Of a stretch of DNA of 64,000 nucleotides, positions 45,087 to 54,209 are shown one piece after another. A program made the translations under genes and the position numbers. Every line of letters starts with the position of its first letter. Position 1 is the first letter of the stretch. Source of the stretch: Mesorhizobium shangrilense. GTDB taxonomy: Bacteria; Pseudomonadota; Alphaproteobacteria; Rhizobiales; Rhizobiaceae. The stretch lies in assembly GCF_028826155.1 (NCBI RefSeq), contig NZ_JAQGPN010000001.1, positions 1,431,501-1,495,500 on the forward strand, read 5' to 3'. Under the pieces are notes generated by a model that was given only the letters and a program-made list of their open reading frames with translations, was not told where the DNA came from and did not search any database.

Positions 45087-46209
45087 AGCCCGTTATGCGG
45101 GCCCTGATGGTGCGGTGTGCAGGTAGTGAGAGCCAGTCGACGCCCGGCAGGATGTTGCGGACGACAGCGTAGAGGATGAGAAGCGCCGGGATGGCGATGA
45201 AGCCGCCCAACGCGCCCCACGCCCAGATCCAGAAAGCCAGCCCCAGAAGGACGATGAACGGATTCATCGTCATCGTCCGGCCGATCACCAGGGGGGTGAC
45301 GAACTGTCCCTCGATCGTATTGATGACGAGGTAGATCGCGGCCGGCAGGAGGCTGCCGCCCACCGTGTCGAATTGGGTCAAACCGATGACGAAGAGAAGC
45401 ACCGTCACGAAGGCGGGGCCTATGAAAACGATGAAGTTCGCGATGGCTGCCACCGCCCCCCAGAGGATCGCCGAGGGGACGCCGATCAGCCAGAGCCCCA
45501 GCGCGAGGCTGGCACCTTCCGCCAGATTGATCAGCGCGATCGACAGCAAGTAGCGCGATACCATGGACTCGACGTCCCTGAAGATGTGCGCGACACGCCA
45601 GCGCAACCGGCGGCTGAAGCACAGCGACAGGATCGCGGCGCGGGTTTCATGGCGTGTCGCAACGAAGAAGTACAGGCTGGCGAAGAACAGCAGGATCTGT
45701 CCCAGAAGCGCCGGCGCCAGCGTGGCGAAGCTCTCCACCGGCACGCCCTCGTCGACGGTGACCTTGAGACCGGCGCTCCCGGTTACCTCTCGCAGTTCGT
45801 CGCGGATGCCGCCCAGCGCGTCCAGGGGCCCTTTCAGGTTGGACAGTTGCTGCTGGAGTTGCGCCCAGAGCTGGGGCAAGCGGTCGATCCAGAACGACAA
45901 GGGCGCGGCCACCACCGCCGCAAACGCGCAAACGATCGCGATGAACAGCACCGCGACGAGAAGGGCTGAGAGACCGCAGGGGACACCCCTCCGTTCCAAC
46001 GCGGCCGCGATCGGCCCCAGCATCAGACCGACGACAATGCCGAGCGTGATCGGGGCCAGTATGTATTCACCCGCCTTGAGAGCGAACACGAAACCTATGA
46101 TGCCGAGGAAAACGGTCGCCACCTGCGCTGAGCGCGTCAGCAGAACTTCGGCGTTTGATTTCAGCGGAAGCCGGACGACCGGCGCCTTCTTAGCAGTCCT
46201 GTCGGACAT
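45037..46209 (-). CDS. AI-2E family transporter (YdiK/PerM-like), EcfG-controlled
   Basis: The 390-residue membrane protein has the typical PerM layout: paired N-terminal helices (VATVFLGIIGFVFALKAGEYILAPITLGIVVGLML), a soluble loop (DRLPQLWAQLQQQLSNLKG), and C-terminal helices with AILWGAVAAIANFIVFIGP and TIEGQFVTPLVIGRTMTMNPFIVLLGLAFW. Despite the family name, few members are shown to move AI-2. ATG 46209 follows AGGGGATC, and a perfect EcfG promoter lies 27 nt upstream, so the gene belongs to the general stress regulon. Confidence 0.9.
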   Translation of the reverse strand: MSDRTAKKAPVVRLPLKSNAEVLLTRSAQVATVFLGIIGFVFALKAGEYILAPITLGIVVGLMLGPIAAALERRGVPCGLSALLVAVLFIAIVCAFAAVVAAPLSFWIDRLPQLWAQLQQQLSNLKGPLDALGGIRDELREVTGSAGLKVTVDEGVPVESFATLAPALLGQILLFFASLYFFVATRHETRAAILSLCFSRRLRWRVAHIFRDVESMVSRYLLSIALINLAEGASLALGLWLIGVPSAILWGAVAAIANFIVFIGPAFVTVLLFVIGLTQFDTVGGSLLPAAIYLVINTIEGQFVTPLVIGRTMTMNPFIVLLGLAFWIWAWGALGGFIAIPALLILYAVVRNILPGVDWLSLPAHRTIRARITGFRSVDDGSRRARSSAR

Positions 46210-46235
46210 TTCGATCCCCTGCGGCACGCGATTTA

Positions 46236-46260
46236 AACGATTTGCGTCGGCCACGGTTCC
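46236..46260 (-). promoter_or_regulatory. EcfG promoter of AI-2E-family gene
   Basis: The reverse strand reads GGAAC, 16 nt, CGTT, followed by TAAAT. It fits the general stress consensus exactly. Confidence 0.87.
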
Positions 46261-46314
46261 AGGGATCTCAGGGTTGGCGAGCGGGTCGTCGGTCCGATAG
46301 GCCCAAGGCTGGCC

Positions 46315-47865
46315 TCAGGCAGCGGGCGATTCCAGCGGCAGCGAGATTTCCGCGCGGACGCCGTCCGGCAGGAACTCGTGCTTCACCTTGCTGGCGAGGA
46401 TCTTGTCGAGGCTGCGGCGGATGAGAATCGAGCCAAACCCGCTGCGGTCCGGCTCCGATACCTGGGGGCCCCCGCTTTCAACCCAGGACAGCACGATACG
46501 CCGGTCGTGGGCGGGGCCACGCAACTGCCAGGCGACGTCGACGCTGCCTTCGGGAACCGACAAGGCGCCGTATCGCATTGCATTGCTTGCCAGTTCGTGG
46601 AGGATCAATCCCAGCCCGACCGCCGCATCCGGCATAAGCCAGACCGCCGTTCCCGTCAGGTGGATCCGCGACGCGCGGGCGTCATCGAAGGGTTGCACCT
46701 GCTGCAGAATGAGTTCGTGCAGATCTATTCCGCGCCACTCATAGTCGGACAGGAGACCATGGGCGCGACCCAACCCTTGAAGTCTCGCGCTGAAGGCATC
46801 GAGGAAGTCGCGCGGCTGGCGCGCGTGGCGGACGGTCTGCGATGCCAGAGCCTGCACAGTAGCCAGCGTGTTCTTGACCCGGTGGTTGAGCTCCCGCAGC
46901 AGTCGGCGTTGGCTCTCCTCGGTGCTCTTGCGCCCGCTGATGTCATAGCTCACTCCGATGACGAGCCGGGGCTTGCCGTCGGCGTCTCGTTCGATGACGC
47001 GGCCTCGCGTTGCCAGCCAGCGTGCGGGGCACACGCCCCTGACACGGTACTCGCCGGCATAGTCGTCGTCGACTTCGATCGCCTTCATCAGTTCCCGGTC
47101 GCTCTGCCGCAGGTCGCGCCGGTCTATCGAGAAGAAAAGGTGGCGCGCCTTTACCCGGGTGGCCGGCTGAAGATTGAAAAGCTGCGGTAGCAGCGCGTCG
47201 CAATCGACCATGCCCGACCGCACGTCCCATACCCAACTGGCGATGGTGGCGGCTTCGAGCGCGAGCTTGTGGCGCTTTTCGGCGCGAACCAAGGCGGCCG
47301 CGGCGATGCTGCCCTTGCGGGCGTTGTCCTTCAGGACGAAGAGACTTGCAGCCAGCGCGGCAAGTTGCTCCAACTGCACGACCGCGGCAGGATCCGGCAG
47401 CGGATGCGGGTCCTCGTTGATGACGCACAAGGTGCCGATCTTCTGCCCGTGCACGATGATGGGCGCCCCCGCATAGAAGCGGACGCCGCCTTCTCCGGAC
47501 GGGGTTGCGGAGTCCGGGAAACGTGGGTCGCCCAGCGCGTCCGCCACCACCAGAATCTGCCCCTCCGCCGTGATCGCGTGGGCACAGAACGAGAAGCAGG
47601 TGGGGTGTTCGCGCCCTTCGAGCCCATGGCTGGACTTGAACCACTGCTTGTCCACGTCGATGAGGCTGATCAACGAGACAGGGGCGTTGAACCCGGCGGC
47701 GGCCAGTGCCGTGAGCCGGTCGAAATCCGGATCGCTGCCACCGTTCAGCAGGCTGATGCGGCTGAGGACCTCCCTGCGCGCAGGATCGGCGATCCGCTGC
47801 GCGACGTGCGGCGGAAGCGCGGCGAAGGGTGATGCGCCCAGCTGTCTCAGTGTACCCAGACCCAT
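46315..47865 (-). CDS. GAF-PAS-HWE sensor histidine kinase
   Basis: The 516-residue soluble kinase has a GAF domain (about 45-175: FDRLTALAAAGFNAPVSLISLIDVDKQWF, with CFSFCAHAI and FYAGAPIIV), a PAS domain (about 195-315) ending in YDISGRK, and an HWE/HisKA_2 transmitter with phospho-His328 (LLRELNHRVKNTLATVQALASQT) and LGLILHELASNAMRYGAL. GAF domains of this kind often sense redox or light chromophores. It may feed PhyR or the nearby receiver. No EcfG promoter is seen before it. Confidence 0.9.
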   Translation of the reverse strand: MGLGTLRQLGASPFAALPPHVAQRIADPARREVLSRISLLNGGSDPDFDRLTALAAAGFNAPVSLISLIDVDKQWFKSSHGLEGREHPTCFSFCAHAITAEGQILVVADALGDPRFPDSATPSGEGGVRFYAGAPIIVHGQKIGTLCVINEDPHPLPDPAAVVQLEQLAALAASLFVLKDNARKGSIAAAALVRAEKRHKLALEAATIASWVWDVRSGMVDCDALLPQLFNLQPATRVKARHLFFSIDRRDLRQSDRELMKAIEVDDDYAGEYRVRGVCPARWLATRGRVIERDADGKPRLVIGVSYDISGRKSTEESQRRLLRELNHRVKNTLATVQALASQTVRHARQPRDFLDAFSARLQGLGRAHGLLSDYEWRGIDLHELILQQVQPFDDARASRIHLTGTAVWLMPDAAVGLGLILHELASNAMRYGALSVPEGSVDVAWQLRGPAHDRRIVLSWVESGGPQVSEPDRSGFGSILIRRSLDKILASKVKHEFLPDGVRAEISLPLESPAA

Positions 47866-47915
47866 TTCACACTCGTTACCCCAAAACCTCTCTCCTGCCG
47901 AATCCTGGTGCGGGA

Positions 47916-47940
47916 GGAACCATCACCTGCGAGACGCATT
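47916..47940 (+). promoter_or_regulatory. Near-consensus EcfG-type promoter
   Basis: GGAAC, 16 nt, CATT differs from the consensus in one -10 base. It would serve the small membrane protein gene. It is listed with low confidence. Confidence 0.3.
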
Positions 47941-47982
47941 GTCCGCAATCGGGGGCTTCAGCCGACACATGTGAGGATGACC

Positions 47983-48147
47983 ATGGACCAGAAAACGATT
48001 CCGCCGGAGAAAGCGCGGCAGGGCAGGCGGGGCTGGCACGTTCTCGCGATTCTGGTGGTTGGGTTGGCGCTCGCGCTGGTCGCCTGGTATGCGGCGGAAT
48101 GGAGCGCCCCTCCGGTAACGCCGCCCGCGGAGGGAACGGCGAACTGA
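47983..48147 (+). CDS. Small single-helix membrane protein
   Basis: The 54-residue protein has a polar N-terminus (MDQKTIPPEKARQGRRG), one membrane helix (WHVLAILVVGLALALVAWYAA) and a short proline-rich tail. GAGG lies 6 nt before ATG 47983. GGAAC-N16-CATT at 47916-47940 is one base off an EcfG promoter. The family and function are unknown; its setting suggests stress control. Confidence 0.7.
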   Translation: MDQKTIPPEKARQGRRGWHVLAILVVGLALALVAWYAAEWSAPPVTPPAEGTAN

Positions 48148-48579
48148 CCACGTGGTGGGCGGGCGTCGACGCCGCAGCGCGCTGCGTGCTTCCGGCTCCT
48201 GCAGGCGAAGCCGTATCTAAAATCTTCCCGATGGCAGGATTGCTGCGCGGATGTCGCGCCGACCGCATCGATTGAGACGCCATGTCCCTCTTTGCTGAGC
48301 TTTACCGTGGAATGACGCCAGGCCCGCTCAGCCCTCTCCAATTACCCTCTCAAGGGCAGCACCACGTCGGCGGAACGTCCCAATCCGCGAAATGTTCCAT
48401 CGGTCGCGTGGAAGATTTTGAACGGCAGACGCGGGACATCAACCCGCCCTGATCCTTTCCCCCGAGCGGAACAACACGGGCATGTCGACGTTGTCAAAGG
48501 GTCGAAGCCGCGCCCGGCCTTCGCTTGGATGGTTCGGGTCGGGCGCGGCATGCACGAAGTTTACAAGGAGTAGGTTATC
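48148..48579. other. Intergenic region upstream of PRC-barrel gene
   Basis: This 432-bp gap has no supported gene. It contains a perfect EcfG promoter at 48468-48492 and an off-consensus copy (GGAAC-N16-TGTT) at 48372-48396. The open frames crossing it are continuations of frames from neighbouring genes. Confidence 0.6.
48468..48492 (+). promoter_or_regulatory. EcfG promoter of PRC-barrel gene
   Basis: GGAAC, 16 nt, CGTT matches the general stress sigma factor consensus and lies 88 nt before the start codon. Confidence 0.85.
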
Positions 48580-49560
48580 ATGATCCGCAATCTCTTGGCC
48601 ACCACGGCTGTCGCGACCCTTCTGGCCACCGGCGCGATGGCTCAGGAAAGCACGCAGCCCGCGCCCGCCATGCCGGCGCAGAACGAGACCATGCCTGCCG
48701 ACACCATGAAGGCGCCGGCCGCGGTCCAGCCTGCGTCCGGACATCTGGCGACGAACCTGATCGGTGAGAACGTCTACAACGGAACCGGCGACCAGGCGCA
48801 GAACATTGGCGACGTCAATGACATCGTGATCAGCAACGAAGGCATGGTCGAAGCCGTCGTCGTCGGCGTCGGCGGATTCCTCGGCATCGGCGAAAAGAAC
48901 GTCGCCGTCGACTACAAGCAGATGAACTGGGCCGAGCAGAACGGCGACCGCTGGCTGGTGATGGAGACCACGAAGGAGGCGCTGGAGTCGCTCCCGAACT
49001 TCGATCGCAGCGCCTATGAGCCGGCAGCCCCTGCCACGGCGACCGACACAACAACCCCGGCGCCTGCCGACCAGACCGCGACCGCTCCGGCCACGCCTGT
49101 CGCGCCGGCTGACCAGGCTGCCCAGGCGCCTGCGCCTGCCGACCAGACGGCCCAGGCTCCGGCCCCGGCCGACCAGAATGCCACCGAAACCGACACCATG
49201 AAGACGGGCGCCATCGACAAGTCGACGCTCAACCCGTTCGATACGTCGAACGTGCGCGCCGAGGACCTCATCGGTACCACCGTCTACGGCGCTGAAGACG
49301 CGAATGTCGGCGAGATCGGCGACGTCGTCATGACGCCGGACGGCAAGGTCGACGCCATCATCATCGACGTTGGCGGGTTCCTTGGCGTCGGCGAGAAAGA
49401 GGTCGCCGTCGGCATGGACAAGCTGGCCTTCCTGACCGACAAGGACGGTAACAAGTACCTGTACACGGCGTTCACCAAGGAGCAGCTCGATGCGGCTGCG
49501 GCCTATGACAAGAGTTCCTGGGCCGAGAAGCGCGACGAGCAGCGTCTGATGGTTCAGTAA
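48580..49560 (+). CDS. Secreted double PRC-barrel protein
   Basis: The 326-residue protein has a signal peptide (MIRNLLATTAVATLLATGAMAQ) and two PRC-barrel domains with near-repeat sequence (NIGDVNDIVISNEGMVEAVVVGVGGFLGIGEKNVAV and EIGDVVMTPDGKVDAIIIDVGGFLGVGEKEVAV as landmarks). They are joined by a low-complexity Ala/Pro/Asp/Gln linker with repeated APADQ units. PRC-barrel proteins of this type are common stress-induced envelope proteins in rhizobia. AAGGAG precedes the start. A terminator follows. Confidence 0.92.
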   Translation: MIRNLLATTAVATLLATGAMAQESTQPAPAMPAQNETMPADTMKAPAAVQPASGHLATNLIGENVYNGTGDQAQNIGDVNDIVISNEGMVEAVVVGVGGFLGIGEKNVAVDYKQMNWAEQNGDRWLVMETTKEALESLPNFDRSAYEPAAPATATDTTTPAPADQTATAPATPVAPADQAAQAPAPADQTAQAPAPADQNATETDTMKTGAIDKSTLNPFDTSNVRAEDLIGTTVYGAEDANVGEIGDVVMTPDGKVDAIIIDVGGFLGVGEKEVAVGMDKLAFLTDKDGNKYLYTAFTKEQLDAAAAYDKSSWAEKRDEQRLMVQ

Positions 49561-49587
49561 ATCGCTGTCTGACAGTACGTCGAAAGG

Positions 49588-49614
49588 AAGAGCCCGCGCA
49601 TCGCGCGGGCTCTT
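49588..49614. terminator. Hairpin terminator after PRC-barrel gene
   Basis: A perfect 12-bp stem (AAGAGCCCGCGC 49588-49599, GCGCGGGCTCTT 49603-49614) with loop ATC is followed by CTGCTTT. It separates the stress locus from the convergent sugar-acid genes. Confidence 0.8.
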
Positions 49615-49652
49615 CTGCTTTGATCAGGACTCGGTTCGCTCGCTGGCCGAGT

Positions 49653-50438
49653 TCACTCCTTGCGGGGCGATCCGCTCAGCCGCGCGAGCATGCCGCCGTC
49701 GACCCGCACCACCTCGCCAGTGACGAAGGAGGCCGCGTCGGATGCCAGAAACGCCACCACCTCGGCGATCTCTTCCGGACTCCCGATGCGGCCGAGCGGA
49801 TGCATGTGATTCAGCGTGTCCCAGATGGCGTCCGGATTTTCATTGAGCGCTACGGAGGCGCGAAGCATGGGCGTGTTTATGGCCCCCGGGGCCACCGCGT
49901 TCACGCGCACGCCGAATGGCGCGTAGTCGACCGCCATGGAGCGGGCCATGCCGATCAGCCCGTGCTTGGCCACCGAATAGGCCAGCACGCCTTCCTGGCT
50001 GGCGAGGCCCTGGACCGACGCCATCAGAACGATCGATCCGCGGCTCTCGCGCAGCATCGGCATGACCGCCTGGGACAGCAGGTAGGCAGCCTTGAGGTTA
50101 ACGTCCATCACCTCGTCCCAGCCCTCCTCGGTCGTCGTCTCGACGGTGCCGTAGCGCTGGATGCCGGCGTTGTGGGAGAGGATGTCGAGCCCGCCGAATT
50201 TTTCCTTCGCAAGGTCTGCGGCCGCGACGCAGGCCTTCCGGTCGGCGACGGAGCCGACGACGGTATGGACCTGTGCGCCCTGCTCGGCGAGCGAAGAGGC
50301 GACGTCATTCAGTGCGTCCTCGGCTAGGTCGAGGAGGGCGAGCGATGTCCCATCCTGCGCCAGGCGTTCTGCGACCGCCCGGCCGATGCCCATCGCCGCA
50401 CCCGTCACCAGGGCGCGCTTTGCTGTGCCGTTAGCCAT
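49653..50438 (-). CDS. SDR-family oxidoreductase
   Basis: The 261-residue protein is a classical short-chain dehydrogenase: cofactor motif TGAAMGIG (12-19), HNAG at 89-92, catalytic Ser141, Tyr154 and Lys158 (YSVAK), and the C-terminal [11 protein letters not shown]. Given the mannonate dehydratase directly upstream on the same strand (68 nt), it may oxidise or reduce a sugar acid such as mannonate/fructuronate; that substrate is inferred. Confidence 0.9.
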   Translation of the reverse strand: MANGTAKRALVTGAAMGIGRAVAERLAQDGTSLALLDLAEDALNDVASSLAEQGAQVHTVVGSVADRKACVAAADLAKEKFGGLDILSHNAGIQRYGTVETTTEEGWDEVMDVNLKAAYLLSQAVMPMLRESRGSIVLMASVQGLASQEGVLAYSVAKHGLIGMARSMAVDYAPFGVRVNAVAPGAINTPMLRASVALNENPDAIWDTLNHMHPLGRIGSPEEIAEVVAFLASDAASFVTGEVVRVDGGMLARLSGSPRKE

Positions 50439-50506
50439 TTCCGTCCCTCCGGATCACGTCGACCTCCCACTTTGTCCGCTGCGCGCGCGGCGCGGCGGAT
50501 GCGCCC

Positions 50507-51706
50507 TCACATCTCGTAGCCGCGCTGGCGCGCCAGCGTCGTCATCACGCCGCGCAGTTCCGCCAGTCCGCGCAGGCGTCCGATCACCGTATAGCCCGGA
50601 TGGGTCTGCCGCGCCCCGTCGTCGATCAACTCATGGCCGTGATCGGGCCGGAAGGGCAGCAGCGAGCGCGGCAGGCCCTCCTTGCGGCGGCGCTGCTCTT
50701 CCTCGACCAGCACGTCGATAAGGGAAACCATGTCCACGTCGCCACCGAGGTGGTCGGCCTCCATGAATGAGCCGTCCGGGTCCTTGGTCACGTTGCGCAG
50801 GTGCGCGAAGAAGATTCTTGGAGCGAAGCAGCGGGCGATGGCGGGAACGTCGTTTTCCGGATTGGCCCCGAGCGAGCCGGAGCAGAGCGTCAGTCCGCTG
50901 TTGGGCGAGGGGACCGCATCGAGGATGAAGTCGATGTCCTTGGCGTTCCTGACAATGCGCGACAGGCCCATAAGGTCACGCGGCGGATCGTCCGGATGGA
51001 TGCACATGGAGACGCCGGCCTCTTCGGCGGCGGGAAGCACGTTCTCCAGGAACTGCACCAGGTTGGCGCGCAGCCGTTCATGCGTCATCGTCGCCTGCGC
51101 GGCGACCACCTCGCGCAGCTCCTCGATGCCGTAGCGCTTGAACGCGCCCGGCAGGCCGGCCATGATGTTGGCGAGCAGCCTGTCCTTCGCCGCGTCCGGC
51201 GTCTCGTCCATCCACCGGCTCGCCCGTTGCAGCACGTCCGGCGTGTAGTCGCGTTCGGAGCCCGGTCGCTGCAGGATGTGGCAGTCGAAGGCCGCCAGCT
51301 CGTGCACGTTCAGCTTCAGCGCGCGGCCGCCGCCCGGAAGCCCCACGGCCAGGTCGGTGCGCGTCCAGTCGAGCACCAGCATGAAGTTGTAGCAGACAGT
51401 GCGGATGCCGCAGGCGCCGAGGTTGCGCAGCGTCTGGCTGAAGTTTGCATAGAGCTGCTTGAGGTCGTCGCCCTTGCCGTACTTGATGTGGTCGTGGACG
51501 GGCACGCTCTCGACGACGCTCCAGCGCAGCCCGAGCGACGGATCGGCCTCGATCTCGGCCTTGCGCTGCCGGATGGCCTCGATCGGCCACACCTCGCCAT
51601 AGGGTATGTCGTGCAGGGCGGTGACGATTCCGGTCGCGCCGGCCTGCCTGGCGTGCGCCAGCGTCGCCGCGTCCCTTGGCCCGAACCAGCGCCAGGTCTG
51701 TTCCAT
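50507..51706 (-). CDS. uxuA: Mannonate dehydratase
   Basis: The 399-residue protein matches UxuA (MEQTWRWFGPRDAATLAHARQAGATGIVTALHDIPYGEVW; MCIHPDDPPRDLMGLSRIV; TLCSGSLGANPENDVPAIARCF; FAHLRNV; HGHELIDD). It dehydrates D-mannonate to 2-keto-3-deoxygluconate. ATG 51706 is preceded by GGGAGGA. It starts an operon with the SDR gene and is divergent from the lactonase gene. Confidence 0.94.
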   Translation of the reverse strand: MEQTWRWFGPRDAATLAHARQAGATGIVTALHDIPYGEVWPIEAIRQRKAEIEADPSLGLRWSVVESVPVHDHIKYGKGDDLKQLYANFSQTLRNLGACGIRTVCYNFMLVLDWTRTDLAVGLPGGGRALKLNVHELAAFDCHILQRPGSERDYTPDVLQRASRWMDETPDAAKDRLLANIMAGLPGAFKRYGIEELREVVAAQATMTHERLRANLVQFLENVLPAAEEAGVSMCIHPDDPPRDLMGLSRIVRNAKDIDFILDAVPSPNSGLTLCSGSLGANPENDVPAIARCFAPRIFFAHLRNVTKDPDGSFMEADHLGGDVDMVSLIDVLVEEEQRRRKEGLPRSLLPFRPDHGHELIDDGARQTHPGYTVIGRLRGLAELRGVMTTLARQRGYEM

Positions 51707-51768
51707 GCGATCCTCCCGCCGCGGGCCGACGTCGAGCGGTTTGACCCACGGAACCAGCGAGGTGTACG

Positions 51769-51784
51769 TAGACAGCGCTACCAT
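51769..51784. promoter_or_regulatory. LacI-like operator candidate between uxuA and lactonase genes
   Basis: The reverse strand reads ATGGTAGCGCTGTCTA, centred on AGCGCT, and matches about 10 of 14 positions of a generic LacI-type operator (TGTTAGCGCTAACA). It lies in the divergent promoter gap. No LacI-family gene is visible in the window, so this is tentative. Confidence 0.35.
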
Positions 51785-51811
51785 AGTCAACAGCGACGGT
51801 CGGGAGAGTTG

Positions 51812-52702
51812 ATGGCGGGCGCGAGGCTGGTGCGGGACTGCCGCAACATCGTGGGCGAAAGCCTGATCTGGGTCGCGGAGGAGGGAGCGCTCTACTGGGT
51901 CGACATCGGCGGCAGGTCGATCTCGATGCTGCGCCCTGCCGACGGCGGTTTCGAGAGCTGGGCGACTCCCGATTTCCCCACCTCCATCGGCTTGCGCAAG
52001 GATGGCGGGTTCATCGTCGGGCTGACGCGCGACATCTGCTTCTGGCGGCCGGGCGAAGAGTTCCAGATTGTGGCGCGTCCCGAGCCGGAGCTTACGGGCA
52101 ATCGGCTGAACGAAGGCGTGGTGGCGCCCGACGGCTCGTTCTGGGTCGGCTCCATGGACAACAATTTGAACCCGGATGGCTCGCCGAAAAAACAGACCTC
52201 CGCCAGCGGCGGCTACTACAGGCTTGCCCCAGACCTTTCCCTGCGGCAGCTGACCCCAAACGAGTACGGAATCACCAACACGATGGGCTGGCTCGCCGGC
52301 CAGCGCTTCGTCACCGCTGACACGCTCGCGAACACGCTGTACCAGTTCGATGTCGAGCCCGATGGTTGCATCGGCAATCGCCGGGTCTTCGCAGCCGGCT
52401 TCGAGCGCGGGTTCCCGGACGGGTCCTGCGTCGATGGCGAGGGGTATCTATGGAACTGCCGTGTCGCCGGCGGTTCCTGCGTGGTGCGGTTTTCTCCGTC
52501 GGGCAGCGTCGACCGGGTTGTGGAGCTGCCATGCTCGTGGCCGACGAGCTGCGCATTCGGTGGTCCCGAACTCGCAACGCTCTACGTGACATCAGCCCGC
52601 TTCACCATGAGCGCGGAACACCTCGCCGCCAATCCGCAGGAAGGGGGGCTGTTCGCAGTCGACGTCGCGGTCCGCGGCGTCCTGCCCAACAGGTTCGGCT
52701 GA
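51812..52702 (+). CDS. SMP-30/gluconolactonase family protein
   Basis: The 296-residue protein is a six-bladed propeller lactonase (NIVGESLIWVAEEGALYWVDIGGRSI with the metal Glu, NRLNEGVVAPDGSFWVGSMDNN, FPDGSCVDGEGYLWNCRVAGG). It likely opens a sugar lactone that feeds the uxuA pathway. The start at 51812 has GGGAGAG. The propeller ends slightly early compared with longer relatives, but the catalytic metal residues remain. Confidence 0.9.
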   Translation: MAGARLVRDCRNIVGESLIWVAEEGALYWVDIGGRSISMLRPADGGFESWATPDFPTSIGLRKDGGFIVGLTRDICFWRPGEEFQIVARPEPELTGNRLNEGVVAPDGSFWVGSMDNNLNPDGSPKKQTSASGGYYRLAPDLSLRQLTPNEYGITNTMGWLAGQRFVTADTLANTLYQFDVEPDGCIGNRRVFAAGFERGFPDGSCVDGEGYLWNCRVAGGSCVVRFSPSGSVDRVVELPCSWPTSCAFGGPELATLYVTSARFTMSAEHLAANPQEGGLFAVDVAVRGVLPNRFG

Positions 52703-52847
52703 ACATCACCGCAATTGGCGTCCAGGTCGCGCCCGCGACCTAGAGTCTCCGCAAGATTAAGGGGTCGCGCGAACAGACTCTTGGGGCTATAGAGGCCTGT
52801 CATTTCGGGGAGCGCCGAGACTTGCGCTCCAATGCTGGGAAGATTTC

Positions 52848-54146
<1,299 letters not shown>

Positions 54147-54209
54147 TTTTTCGCACCCCGCCGCGAGCTGCTTCGTGCGGCGTTTCGGGGAATCACAGGT
54201 CAGGCAGGA

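Noticed and set aside
48372..48396. GGAAC-N16-TGTT as a second EcfG promoter of the PRC-barrel gene
   Set aside because: The -10 element differs from CGTT and an exact site lies closer to the gene, so it is mentioned only in the intergenic entry.
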